Below are positions 34,689-46,809 of a DNA stretch of 64,000 nucleotides, one piece after another. This DNA comes from Rugalucina vietnamica (Eukaryota > Mollusca > Bivalvia > Lucinida > Lucinidae): the NCBI GenBank assembly GCA_964017185.1, contig OZ024874.1, positions 38,974,721 to 39,038,720 on the forward strand, given 5' to 3'. Made by a program: the position numbers and the translations under genes. The notes below the pieces were generated by a model. The model did no database searches. It had not been told where the DNA came from and saw only the letters and a list, made by a program, of their open reading frames with translations. How positions within the stretch are numbered: the first letter of the stretch is position 1; each line of letters begins with the position of its first letter.

Positions 34689-35167
34689 CTGGAAGAAATA
34701 GATTGAAATAAATAATCAGTAAGATAGGTTGAACAGTCTTTCTTTTTTCTTCTTCAAACTCAATTGATACATTATTTAACCATTTTCAAAATAAACAAAA
34801 CATAATTTAAGGTCAGATTTTTTTCACCCTGCTGGTTTGCAAAGTACCTCTGACATTAATATGCATCTCTACATCGGACTGCTTCAAATGTGTATGTTTT
34901 CATCAATGCAATTCTATTGTTCTACCAACTAAACATGTCCACGCGCTTTATAAATAACGTTGGATTGGCATTCGCGTTGCAATTTGATAATCATAAAACG
35001 CTAGCATTCTGATGTTCGTACTGAATGATAGACAAATAACGAAACTGACGTTCATGTAATCACCGAAAGCCTTTTTCAGTAAAAATAAAAGGATATGAAA
35101 ATTCGACCTACAAGTGAATGAGTTGCGAAACTAGTGTGTTTAAGTACATACATGTATATACACGTTA

Positions 35168-37138
35168 CAGGTTCGTTTCATAAATTTAGTGCATAGCGAT
35201 TTGTTTCATAATTAATGGCACAGAGTACCCGTACTTGAAGCGTGGCAAAATCAAATTGTATTGGGTTTTTGCATATTTGAACGCATTTTGCTCTGTCAAT
35301 CTCAAGACATAGAGCTGATTGTAACATTTTTGATTTTGCTCTATTAATATATAGATAGTACAGGTAACATATTAAATTTTTCAACCAAAGTAACATATAG
35401 GTAGATCAAATTAGCTCCAGGAATACCACGGTGGTTTTCTTGGTTTTTTTTTCAGTGATTTTTTTATGTTTTCATTAATATTCATGAATATGCAAATTAG
35501 ATAATTTGCAAATGTTACCATGAGATGAAAGGGGTTTATCTTTGCTTCGATTTGATACCACATTCAATGATTTAAGGCAAGTTGTTGCTGACATATGATT
35601 AATCGTGTATATATATCCCCGTTTCGCGTGCTATTTTAAAAGGGGGTCATGGACGGGGTGTTCGTTGTATTATTCGACCATTATCATTTGACCTTGACCT
35701 TTAACTGTAAAATTAAAGTTGTGGGGATTGTTTATGCAAGTAATAAATGCATGAAAACATTTTCATTTAGTCCCATGTTGATTCAAAACCACTACAAAAC
35801 TAATAGATAATTCAATGATTAAGCACTTAAATGAGCTATTAAAATCATTCAAAATTCACGCTAAGGCTACCATAAAGTGCTGTTGCTATGGCAACTGTTT
35901 GTGACATGGAGGTGCAAATGACTAATATACCAAACCCACAAATATTCAAGATACCATCTATGTCAAAGATTAATTCTATATACTGCTGACTTTGTAATGC
36001 GCCGATAAATAAGCCGTATGTCTGTAATTTTTCTTACAAATTTGGCATAAATGACCTTGACCTTTAGAATTGGGTTTTCAAGGTCACTTGAAAGTGACAT
36101 CAAAAATTGTCGAAATGTGTTTACTATCAATTACACTAGTTTTGTACTTTTCAAAAACATTATCTTGGTCATAATTATTGATATTGTAAGTCACACCATT
36201 AAGCCTTAGCCGTGACCTTTGACCTTTGACCTTGACCTTGAAAGTTATTAGAAAACATGGCAGGAAACATTTTTGAAATTTACACATGCTAATGAATATT
36301 TTGGTATATAAAAACCCTGATTAACAAGAAAAGTCCACGGGAGCATTTTTCGTTACATAAGCAACTCTACTAATAGTTTCTGGGATTATATCAACTTTAA
36401 CATTGAATTCACACACTTCAAGAAAGTTTGAACCAAAAACAGATTATATTTTTAAATTAACGTTTCATCCAATAGACTACAGCTAACATAATATTTGGTT
36501 TGCCAAGTGTATATTCAAGTCTTCTGAAGCTTGAAGTATTGCACTCTACCAGCCCTCGTTTACCATATTATACAGTCAGTCAGCCAACGTTATTATTAGG
36601 CATTTCTAAGATGGGTTTCGACAGCATATAATTCAATAAATAGAACTGCTGGACAAGTTTTTCTTGTAAATACATGTACCAACGACTGTAAGTATAATTT
36701 ACTGATTATATAATACAGTGTATGGAATAAAGTGCATGTAAGTCTTTTAACATGCAAGGTTTTAAGTTTCGATAACCTTGACAGCACATATGGTAGACCA
36801 AATTCTATGTTAAGTGTAGTTTACCAGTTGATAAGTCATTTTAATGGAATATTAACTTTTAGTTCAATATTCCCTGTAGGGTGAGAAATCAATGTTGATA
36901 TTTGTGTCCCAGAAGTTATGCTATTTCGCTCATCATATTTTATATGTTATCTTATTATCAATCGATCAAAATAAAAAATGTAACAATCAGTGCGTATTTC
37001 AGATGTAATCAGATTGATTTAGCGAAAGCCGCTCAAACCTGCAAACACGCAATAAAATTTGGCTACACTTCAGCTACTGCTACTGCTATGCCATTACTTA
37101 TGAAACAAATTGCTATGCACTAAATTAATGAAACGAAC
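35168..37138. mobile_element. 1.97-kb TA-flanked element with terminal inverted repeats of about 200 bp
   Basis: CAGGTTCGTTTCATAAATTT...GTGCATAGCGATTTGTTTCA at the left is mirrored at the right end, and similarity persists for about 200 bp. TA dinucleotides flank both sides, consistent with the Tc1/mariner superfamily. The interior (35400-36930) has no recognisable transposase, so it is non-autonomous. The frames 35178-35396 (minus) and 36902-37123 (plus) are the two arms read outward. The element lies within intron 1 of the FN3 gene. Confidence 0.75.
36213..36239. promoter_or_regulatory. Four tandem nuclear-receptor half-sites
   Basis: TGACCTTTGACCTTTGACCT followed by TGACCT is AGGTCA repeated four times in inverse, with spacings of 1, 1 and 0. 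DR1 arrangements are typical for RXR/HNF4-type receptors, and TCAAGGTCA-type sites for ERR or SF-1. Further half-sites lie nearby at 35690 and 36054. Function is unproven; the array lies in a transposon in intron 1. Confidence 0.35.
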
Positions 37139-37204
37139 CTGTATATCATAATAAAATACAATTGTGTACGCCATTTCTAAAGCACATTAGCATAGTTGAC
37201 TTAC

Positions 37205-37237
37205 ATAAAGCAAACTGCATCTTATTGAGTCTGTCAT
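37205..37237 (-). CDS. First coding exon of the FN3 gene (start of signal peptide)
   Basis: The minus strand has ATG at 37237-37235 followed by ten codons (MTDSIRCSLLY) and a consensus donor GTAAGT at 37204. It ends in phase 0, exactly as needed by the exon at 34613-34688, and the two together make a signal peptide. The ATG is preceded by GCTGAAAAA, an A-rich context. An AAATATAAC stretch about 55-65 bp upstream could serve as a TATA-like element. The coding part is only 33 bp, so the call rests on the match in phase and meaning with the next exon. A transposon end lies 105 bp upstream of the ATG. Confidence 0.55.
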
Positions 37238-37655
37238 TTTTTCAGCGTCACGACGTTCGAAGGCGATATCTTTCTTGAGTGGGTATGTACGTTATATTTG
37301 TCACCTGCAATCAAAATATTGTTTTCGTTTGTTTTACTATACAGTCCAACCTGTCTTAAGCAAGCACTAATGACAGGTGCTTGCTTAGTAGAGGTTTGTT
37401 ATGACACCAAGGTGGGTCGACTAGACCAAACGAAAACAAAAACAGTGTTCTGCCAACAAAGTTACAAATGCATCAAGAACTGCAGATACAGCTGAGAAGT
37501 AGAATCATCTTCTCAATTAGCTCTTGGTATTGTATAAGGTGGGAGTGCATGTACATTTTAACATGTATATTGTAGCAACAGACCGCTATTTAAAGGCCTA
37601 TGTGGACTATTAAACACTACTGAGAATCACGTAAACCGATAAATGATCGGTGACA

Positions 37656-37992
37656 GACCGAAGTTGAGGTTATATTTTCGAGTTTTCTCCTATAGCGTTT
37701 ACTCTACTGACTCATAAAAAGGAGCATGCCATGCAGAAATTGAACATTTAATGAAAGAACGTTACATAAGAAACCCCGGTTATTTCGTTTTCTTAAACAC
37801 ATCAATGTTATTGTGATGGAAGTACATTATGTTCTTTTTCTGAAATGTTTGCGAAAACGAATTGAAATAACTGGATTCCAGATGCTTCTTTCTTTCAATA
37901 AATATTCTATTTCTGCACTGCCTGCACCAATCATCAGTCAATAGAGTAAACGCTACAGGAGAAAACTCGAATTTCTCACCTCAACTTCGGCC
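37656..37992. mobile_element. MITE-like element with inverted ends of about 55 bp
   Basis: GACCGAAGTTGAGG...TTCGAGTTTTCTCCTATAGC-GTTTACTCTACTGA at the left is matched in inverse at 37938-37992. The element is about 337 bp long with no open frame, and it is nested in the Pogo-like element. Confidence 0.75.
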
Positions 37993-38070
37993 AGAATTGC
38001 ATTGTGCGTCACGTGTTTCTCAGCTGTGAAAAGATATCTTAGTATTTGTCTAGACAACGAAGGGATAATA

Positions 38071-38415
38071 CCGTATTCGTTCTAATAAGCGCACATGCTC
38101 CAATAAGCGCACACCCTGGCCGTATCCGAAAATTATGTGCATAAGCGCACACTACTCGAGGAGCATATTGGTATTTTTCAGCAATTCTACACTTTAGTAT
38201 TGCATTAAAACTTCATATTAGCTGATCAAACACAATTAAAGAATAATTGGAACACTGAAATGACATCATCATTGGTACTTTTGAAATTGTGATATCAACA
38301 ATGTACGAGTTGTTTACATTCCTAGTGTGCGCTTATTAGAACGATATTTTGTTACCTTAACTGTGAGTTATTTTGAAAAGTTATGCGCACTGTGCGATAA
38401 TTAGAACGAATACGG
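38071..38415. mobile_element. 345-bp TA-flanked MITE (CCGTATTCGTTCTAATAAGC ends)
   Basis: CCGTATTCGTTCTAATAAGC-GCAC at the left and its inverse at the right (three mismatches) are each flanked by TA. Internal sub-terminal copies of AATAAGCGCACA occur at 38101, 38143 and, in inverse, near 38323. It is of Tc1/mariner type. Confidence 0.8.
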
Positions 38416-39327
38416 TATCTCAAGCAACTCCTAAAATCAAATAATCAATTTGATTGGCGGTTTCTGCTACCTATGGAATAACTGATATATACTCTTCGCC
38501 AAAAGTTTAGCATAATTATTTGTCTAAGACGAGGCAAAAATATCCGGTCAGCACTAATCCCAGTGAACAAAAATGTCCACAAACGTCCTTATTCGATGCC
38601 ATGGATACAGAGGAAAAATTCCTGACTTTAAACGGATTCAAAATCCCAAACAATTTAGAAACCGAATGAGAAAAAACTTTCGACACCTTTTAAAAACGTA
38701 TCCATAAAAGTATGCAATTTCAGTATTTTGAATCAAAAGTATAAAATCTTTAGCGGCTAGATAGTACAATAATGTGGTATGGATATCATTATCCTGTCAT
38801 TTCAGATGCAGGCAGTAGACTTCTTTAAAGACAAACTTGTTTTGAAAATGTTTAAGACTGCAATTTTGCTATACGTTCTTAACATTTTTGTTCTTTCGTA
38901 ACACGTCATTGTTTAATGTCAGGTCTGCAATTTTTAATTTGTAACAGGTCGTTTCAACATACTCTTCCTTGACATGGGGTGAATTTTGTTCAGTCATTGC
39001 GCATGGTGTGCAGAATTTAGCATTACGAAACACTGCTTTTCATTAAAATTATGTCTATAAACCTACATGTATTCAACAATTTTTAAAATCTGATAAACTG
39101 AGACAAAACTGTCATTTGGTCTTTGCTGCGACATGCTTCCTTTCTAATTCAATGAATGTTGAAGTCGCATTATGCTTTGGAAATAGTTTGCAGGACATTT
39201 AGCTTTAGTAACTTAAACTAGAATATGCTAAACTTTTGTCAAGATGTATATACACACGTGTAAAACTTAGATAACCATAATAAACCTGGAATCAATTTTA
39301 TTGTACTTTGTTTTCAAACAGGAACAA

Positions 39328-39509
39328 CCGCGGTGGTGTGATGCATAGCGTATTTACTTAGCAATTAAGAGGTTGCGGGTTCGAAACACGGCTGGTACAT
39401 ATGTTGGTGACAAATGTTCACCCTGACGTAATAAAGGCAAACCGCCCATAGGTAGTATCTTGGGGATTATCAAAGGAAATAAATAAATGAATAATAATAA
39501 AAAAAAAAT
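39328..39509 (+). mobile_element. tRNA-derived SINE
   Basis: GGTGGTGTGATGCATAGCG resembles an A box and GTTGCGGGTTCGAAAC is a B box. A unique body and an AAATAAATAAATGAATAATAATAAAA tail follow. Confidence 0.65.
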
Positions 39510-40269
39510 GTTGTACATGTAGCTTATCTCTACCTGTATTACATGTTTCAATAAAAGTATAAATCTCTTGTCACCCGGCAGCTGACTTAGGCCTTTTTTA
39601 GTTTTATTAGTAAATCTCTTTTTTTTCAGTAAATACATGTAGAGTTTGAATATGAAAATTAACAATTATACATATCATAAAAAACATTAGTTAAGATCAA
39701 CCTTACACAATAAAGACAAAAGTCTTAAGTTAATGAAAAGATGCTACAATCTAATGCATTATTTGTTCTTGTTATGTCACCAAGTCCCCCAAAAGGCCCA
39801 TGAAATATGTATAGGGTTAAAGAGAATTAACAATGAATTATGACTCAAGGAATGAGTGAAAATTGTTTTGACACATGAGAGTGTTTAAAGGTTAAAGTAG
39901 GCAATGATCAGGAAATTGCGCAATCAGAAAGAAATTCCCACTTCAAAAACCGGGTTGGGAAAAACTAAATTAACAATCAGGTACTTATACTAAGAAAACG
40001 TATTGTAAGCCGAGTAAGCGGCTATTTTCCCAATAGGCGGCCATTTAAATATACATGTCAATATGTTTTTTTTTTTACTAAACTGACAAAATGAGTGGAC
40101 GAAATTGGGACAGAATCCAGTGACATTTGGCCACATAAGACAGGTGCTTGGTAAATAGAGGGTAATTTACATGTAAAATCAGTCCGGGAGACATGAAACT
40201 GCTTACTTTTAAGACAGATACATGTACTAGATTAATGTAGGTGTTGCTTTAGACAGTTTTGACTGTATT

Positions 40270-41370
40270 TTGTTTTTAATCTATCAAATGATATTTAAAG
40301 TGGAAAATATATATAAAAAAACAAGTCTTTTGTTTTCATTATTTTGTTTAATCATAATTATAAAAAAAAACTTACATGGGTACTCAAATCAAAATATTCG
40401 AAATCTAAAAATCCTATAATATTTGTAAAGCATCTTATTTATCTAACCAACATATGCGTACGAGGTTGACTTTTTCAACACTATGCACAACTTCCTGATT
40501 TGGATAAACTTACGATTGAAACTTTTTATCTTTAATTTGTATTGATAATGCATTTTGTAGATATCCTATATCTTAGTAAATAGGTTGACTTTGTTGGTTT
40601 TTCTACAGTCGGTTTACTGTATTAAGACATTGATTTAAAATGTATCAAGATGTAACAAAATCGGGTTCATTTTTGTTAGTTCCAGCCGAGCTGTCATTTT
40701 AACTTTTTTTTTTTCTTCATTTCATTTGAACTTTCAAAAATGCTCATAAAATCATTATGCCTTCATTTACGGGACTTCTACCCAACATTAGGATGACCTG
40801 ACATATAAACTGTGCTTCAAATATAGCCATCCTTGTCAAATACTATGTCCTATATTTTTGAATGGTTTGACTTGATACCAATGTCACTGGGTATAGGCTG
40901 TAAAACCAGTTTAAGTCCCCCATATTACTGACCGTCTTCTGACCTCTTTTTTAATTTTTATATGTTTTGGATGTTTTGGAGTTAGCTATCTGTGCTGTGT
41001 GCACCTCTTATGTATCGTTTCATATGTTAAGTTAAGTATGGGTAACTGAGCGGCCACCTATTGGGAAATAGCTTTTCACACGGTTTACGATATGTTTTCT
41101 TTGTATTAGTGCATGAATGTCAGTTTAGTTTTTCCCACATCGGTTCTTGGAGTCGGACTTTCGTTTTGATTGGCCCATTACCTGACCATTGCTTACCTTA
41201 TGGCTGCAATGTTAATCATGGAGTTATTTTTCTTACTTTGACCATTCGAACGGTTAACCAGTAATCAGATGATCAAGCTTTGTGTAGAGAAACAATCATC
41301 CTATTGACGGGCCCAGTATGAGCCTGAAGTCAAAAAAAAAAAAAAAAAAAAATAAATAAATAAATAAAAT
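40270..41370. other. AT-rich spacer with poly(A) and TAAA repeat
   Basis: The stretch has no recognised gene. Bases 41331-41368 are A22 followed by TAAA units. A fragment of the element family of 4820-6070 may be present (AATGGTTTGACTTGATAC near 40860 and AACGGTTAACCAGTAATCAG near 41250). Confidence 0.4.
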
Positions 41371-41741
41371 GTATTTACCTTCTACACCGCCGCCTTGGAT
41401 TTGTCTGACTGGCTATCTTTGAATATGAATTAATGAAATCATCACAACGACGGATTAATCCTGTAGTTATTCCTTATAATATAATCGTCTAGTACTAAAT
41501 CGTCTATATTATTCCTAACTTTATAAACATTTGTCTAGTCTTCTTGTTTCTATGCCACTACCGCTTTTAATGAAACCCTAAGCTGCAAGATCACGCAACA
41601 AAACTAAATGCGCTTTTTGTTACATTTCTTTCCTTTTTTTTTCGAAACAGGCATCCCCATTTTTTTCTGAATTTTTTTTTTGTTTAAATAAAAAAGGCTT
41701 GATCTGTTGATTTCAATGTATAATCCAATTTCCAAACTTAC

Positions 41742-41810
41742 CACAAAGTGGCCATCTGAAGTTCTGGTGTCGTACTTGTACCGTCAATTACACTGGTGAC
41801 TCTTGACTTC
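41742..41810 (-). CDS. Candidate small exon of an unassigned minus-strand transcript
   Basis: The 69-bp stretch lies between CTGACACAG and the consensus donor GTAAGT and reads KSRVTSVIDGTSTTPELQMA on the minus strand. It is phase 2 at both ends, so it does not fit between the exons of the FN3 gene. The evidence is the strong donor and Thr-rich content only. Confidence 0.2.
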
Positions 41811-42024
41811 CTGTGTCAGCTTGCTGTAATTAAGGAGTCTATGAGTGTATTACAACTTCCTGCATAGCTCTTGTACTTATCAGTTTCATCTTAACCCATA
41901 TTTGACAAATGGAATAGCCCATCATTATCATTTGGATAAGTCTACTTTCATTTTAAGGGACATCGGGTGTGTTTTAAATTTTTTATTCGATTTGTCGATG
42001 GAATTTCTCAAAGCAAACAGAAAA

Positions 42025-42069
42025 GCCCCAGATGGGACGCCGCGTTCTGTGGCGTCACATCTGGGGCTA
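42025..42069. repeat. Strong hairpin with 17-bp arms
   Basis: AGCCCCAGATG-G-GACGCC is followed by a 9-base loop region and the inverse GGCGTC-A-CATCTGGGGCT. There is one mismatched pair in the stem. It lies in 41820-43500, which has no recognised gene; the frames there do not match any family I know. Confidence 0.75.
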
Positions 42070-43501
42070 TATTGTTTGCCTATGTCCCACAAAAAAGGAC
42101 GTCAGGCTTAAATGGGCTAAGAGGGATCAAATTAGACTTGTCGAGCGAAAATGCACGGAACGTGCAGCCAAAACGTCCATTTCACTTCGTTTAACTCTAG
42201 TTGAAAGCAATTAAAGTGTAAAAATAGTGCATTATTTAAGATGACACAAAATCATTCCGAAACCTCAGCACATTCTACCTTTATGATAAAGTAAGAAAAG
42301 AGGGACCAGGGCTGCGTTTCACTAATGTTCCCAGGATCAAGATTTTCCTAAGATCGATCTTCCAACTTCGCAGTAGAGCATCAGGACCCCCGTTGCTATG
42401 CATTCTATTTTTTTCTGCTTCCGCGATTTGGGATTATTTTTTGTCTTTAAAATGACAGCTATCAAATGCTCCAGTTTCCGGTAAATTTAGGGTGTGCATA
42501 TACCCTTAAACGGCAGTGTTTGATGCCAAAGATGTATGCCTATTATAAAATAGAGTTTTCTTTGTCCATAAAACGTGTTTTCCATACCTGAAATCCAACT
42601 TTTAACAACAAACGACAAGTCATTTTTGTGGCACTATCAACTTCCGTTACTTTTCTACATGACAGTGCCTATCGTTAAATTTGGGTTAGAAAAATGGTCA
42701 TGGGCTAATTCGGTTCAGCCTCTTTAAGGAGCTAATTGAAGCATTGGTCCGCGTTATTGATCATATGTCAAACCGTGCGTTGACCCTCGAAGTGTGTAAA
42801 TCGCTTTCTAAAACGGTCGAGTTTGACATAATTTTAGCGGAACGCGCAGGCGCACTGCGTTGTCTTCCAGATTACACGTGTGTGAGTTTGTGTCAAACGA
42901 AACACGGAAAAAACAAACTCATTGTATCGCGGACTTTGATGTGAAATTGTGAAACCCTTTAAAATTTTGCTAGGTCCGCCACTGTCAGAGACTAAAGTGA
43001 CGTAATAGATAGCCTAATCGGTGATGTAAAACTCAAATCTATTGGCTGTTGAGATTTCCATATTGGAAAAAAATTGGATCTTCGGTGAGTAAAGCATGTC
43101 TTTTGAAATAGAAATGTTTGCCTGTTTTAAACTTTAGTTTGAGATCTAAGTTTTGTGAGAACGAGTGGGTGAGTGACTAGAAGTTCACAATAGAGCACCT
43201 GTGCCTGGAGCGTTTCATTTAACTACTCGATTGGAGCTTTTTTTTGCATTAGAATTTCCCCACCCATCATCTGATCATGATTTACTGGTGATACGCCAAA
43301 TTGATAATACTTACTTCACCAGGGGTATGAGGGGGGGGGATGAGGTCGCCAGGATGGAAATTAGTCCCTGGCTCTCACAAGAGATGCGAACCTGGACACA
43401 CAGTCACCAGATGTGCACATTTTATCCAGTCATCACCATAAAAGTCATCTTTTCCACTTCTGCTGATGGCATGCTTCTACTGATAACTGACTATACCCCT
43501 A

Positions 43502-43828
43502 ATGCACCAGTCATTTGTAACCACTGCATCCCCCCCCCCACACACACACCTATGTGAAAGGGTGGGGGATAGCCGGGCTAAAGTGCGGGGCATTTACTTT
43601 TCGAGTGTCCCCGCAGTGCAGGGGAAATGACAGGGTTTTAACTTTAGGATCCTTACCCCAGGAAGATTTTCTATTGCTAAGGGCGGGGCAAAGAGCAAAG
43701 TTATGACCTCCAGTTTACCCCCTGGGGGTGGGGCCTATAGCAGGGTAGCAGGGCACTAAAAGCTGATGTCATAATCCCCGCCCTTCCCCGTAGGTGGGGG
43801 AGCAGTGGTTACCAATGACTGGTGCATA
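43502..43828. mobile_element. MITE with TGCACCAGTCATTTGTAACC ends, copy 1
   Basis: ATGCACCAGTCATTTGTAAC-CACTGC at the left and its inverse GCAGTGGTTACCAATGACTG-GTGCAT at the right enclose about 0.3 kb of GC-rich, G/C-run-containing sequence. A full copy is at 58819-59092 and one end at 54303-54410. Confidence 0.85.
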
Positions 43829-44740
43829 ACAACCAGTGTCTGATGAATGATTGTATTGCTGGCATTACTGATTATTTTACCCTAATGTTCACATGCGAGA
43901 TTATTTATTTATTTTTAACTGTGTTCTGAGTTGATAATTTTGACAATGACCTGAGCTCGGGGAGCTGTGCAGATGCCACAACAAATGAGGACCCTCCTGA
44001 GGCTCGAACATGTGGTCTAGTCGTATACTTTACACAATCCCACATCACTCCAACTTCTCAAATCTCCCTATTCGGGTTCCCAGAGGCATCACATGTATGA
44101 GATTATGATCTGATAATAAAATGTGTGTGAACCCTGCTGGGGCGCCCCTATTAACATGATTAAGCAATTATTTTTATTTTAATGCATGTTTATGTCTCTT
44201 GCAAACGCTACTGTCCAAACACCATCTTTCAGAAACTGCATTTTTTAAAACCACCCTTTTCTGAAACTTCTCGAAGAAAAAAATTGATCATGTTGTTCTT
44301 TCGTATGTCGAAAATCGCACACAAAAAATGAAAAATGGTATACAAATAAAATTTTTATGACAAAAAAACAAATTTTTCTGACTAGGGCTTTTCTTTTCTA
44401 TTGTGAAACTGAGCAAGGGAAGTGACTGTTTTCTTATGATCGACCCAACCATTTTTACATAAATTCTCTTTTATCGACATGATGTTCCTGGTCATACTGT
44501 ACAACATGTCTTTCTATGATTTGAACTGCCAGGCCTACTATTTTCCTGGAAAAATTTCCTGTATTTCCATTTACCCTCTGCATTTGACTAAGAAATTGTG
44601 AATTAAAGTCGGAACTGCCTTCTATGAACTTTTTGTACCTAGTAATATCCTATTCAGACATTATGAAAAGTTGCCCATGCAATATACAGAGATTTTTCTC
44701 AGCTGTAAAATTTAAAAATTTCATTAAAAAAATTGATTTT

Positions 44741-45605
44741 TATGCCCCCAACCTCGAAGAAGTTGGCCCCCAACTTCGAAGAAGTTGAGGGGGCATATTG
44801 GTTTGGGTCTGTCCGTGCAGTCAGTCAGTCTGTCTGTCTGTCAGTCTGTGATGCGTGAGCACTCGGTCAGGAACCATTAGAGCTAGGATCTTGAAATTTG
44901 GTATGTAGTTTGTATATGAAAATTAAGAGGACCCATATTTTTTTTTCATGTAAATTCAAGGGAATAGGGGCCCATTCTGTGAGAGTTATTTCCCTTTTTA
45001 ATTCTTGATAAAGTGAATAGATAGTGGGTACCTTGTGTGCGCAACTCCTACAGTTTTATTCCGATTCTCTTGAAACTTTACAGATGTTGTGACCATGCTT
45101 TGAAGATATGCATGTGGTTTGGATATAATCCTCAGATTAATTTTTGTCACTTTTTTCGCAATTTGAACTTAGCCATTTTTCGGGCTTTTTCACAATGAAA
45201 GTGAATGGGCAGTGGGCAGCTTGTGTGCGCAACTCCTCCTACAGTTTCATGCCAATTCATTTAAAACTTTACATGTGTTCTGGGCATGGCGTGAAGATAT
45301 GCATGTGTTTATGGATATAATCCTTGGATTATTTTTTGTCATTTTTTTCACAATTTGAACTTAGTCATTTTTTTCGGGCATTTTAGTGAATGGATAGAGG
45401 GTACCTTGTGTGCGCAACTCCTCCTTCAATTTTATACCGATACTTTTGAAACTTTGCAGACATTGTGACCATGCTTTGAAGATATGCATGTGTTTGGGAT
45501 ATACTAATCAGATTAATTTTTGTCAATTTTTTTTTTACAATTTGAACTTAGTCATTTTTTGGACATTTTTACATCTTGAAAGTGATTTACCAGTTGGGGG
45601 CATAG
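44741..45605. mobile_element. Pearl-like element 3, with about 187-bp units
   Basis: It starts with GCCCCCAACTTCGAAGAAGT-TGAGGGGGC-type foldback sequence (44742-44797). A CAGT/CTGT microsatellite follows (about 44818-44848), then three units of about 187 bp at 45033, 45220 and 45406 (each with CTTGTGTGCGCAACTCCT, AAACTTTACAGA, GAAGATATGCATGTG and AATTTGAACTTAG). It ends with GTTGGGGGCATA. The architecture matches elements 1 and 2 but the sequence family differs. Confidence 0.75.
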
Positions 45606-45639
45606 TGTTTCATAAACACATTTTCTAGTTATTTTTTTT

Positions 45640-45840
45640 TTTTTTGCTCAAAAACATTGATTGTGGGTACACAGTAGAACTGCATTGGCGAGGCGGTTCT
45701 AATGTCTGTTTTGGAACGGTTATAACCCCCTGTATACTCCAGTTTTCCGATACAAAATTGAAGTTCAAGGGGGTATGCTAAATTTAAAGTCCCAACATAG
45801 ACAGCGGGTGGGAAAGAAAATACATAAAACACAACAAAAC
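45640..45840. repeat. Copy of the cruciform repeat family (GAACCGCCTC core), diverged
   Basis: TTTTTGCTCAAAAACATTGATTGTGGGTACACAGTAGAACTG..., GGCGAGGCGGTTCTAA and GGGGGTATGC match the family of 61320-61520. Bases 45785-45835 (AAGTCCCAACATAGAC...GAAAGAAAATACATAAA) recur at 60530-60575. A further diverged copy lies at 46557-46720. Confidence 0.55.
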
Positions 45841-46809
45841 ATTTTCCGACAACACACTGGAAGAGCAGAATGACTAGCTCTTTCCCAACAAGGTAGCCAT
45901 CCGGCTAGGTTTCAACAGGAACGAAAGGGAACAAGTACGACAGAGAGGTAGGCATGAAACATATACCTAAAGTATTAAGACAATTCACTGACAAACTCTT
46001 TGTTTATCCATTTCAGTTAGTTGTTCCATCAGATTATGTTGCTGTGGGCTATGGGGTCAGTGAAAGTCAATATCAACTTACTCCTCAAGGGGCTTCCTGA
46101 AGGCAAAACACTGCAAGTGGCATAGCGCTGCACAATATTGCCATGATAGTTCAAGGTATTTCGTTTTGGCATTTTGCTTTGGCATTGTCAGATATTTTGC
46201 TTTAACAGTACATGATCAATCATTGAAAGAGAGTATACCATGAGGACGAGATTGAATGACTTATTTTCTTACATACAGGTACTTATTCTTAGCTTTTTTG
46301 TAAACAAAACTTACACTGGTCAACATATACTTCGATTTGCGGACAGGACATATTCACGAAGTTTTGCACCGCTTAGATTTTTTCTGGCTTATGTGAAACT
46401 GGGTGCGTTTTTTCTGGGTACCAAACGTTTACCCAATCAACTAAAAATTCCCAATTTATTACAAAAAACTTACCCATGCTATATATGGAATGTTTTCAAC
46501 GGTAGAAAATGAAAATTCATTCGAAAAAATTCAATATTACATGTACTTCAAATTTTTATCAAAACTTTGATTGTAGAACCACCTAGTGAGGCTGTTCTAA
46601 TGAATATCCACAATCTATGTTTTGGATCAAAGGTATGCCCCTGTAACCTTACGGTAAACCCCAGTTTACTATATATATAAAAATGGGTTCAAGGGGCTAT
46701 ACTTTTTTATGGATTTTTTCGTGATGTGAAGTGAAAAATTCTCCATTACTGAGCAGAAAAAGTCAAGTTGAACATAACCTATTTGGCTGAAAATCATAGT
46801 TGAATATTC

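Larger units (their letters stand above)
37342..40265. mobile_element. 2.9-kb TA-flanked element with CAGT ends, Pogo/Tigger-like
   Basis: The left end CAGTCCAACCTGTCTTAAGC and the inverse of the right end CAGTCAAAACTGTCTAAAGC agree over about 28 bp with a few mismatches, with TA on both sides. CAGT termini and TA targets are typical of Tc1/mariner and Pogo-type elements. GACAGGTGCTTGCTTAGTAGAGG just inside is a layout I associate with such elements in molluscs (inference). No transposase frame was recognised. Two smaller elements (37656-37992 and 38071-38415) and a SINE (39328-39509) are nested inside. Confidence 0.6.

Noticed and set aside
35178..37123. Two similar small proteins on opposite strands (35178-35396 and 36902-37123)
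   Set aside because: They are the two arms of one inverted-repeat element read outward, not paired genes.
43201..43557. A 118-codon plus-strand frame
   Set aside because: It runs into the left end of the MITE at 43502 and includes its C-rich tract; no domain was recognised.
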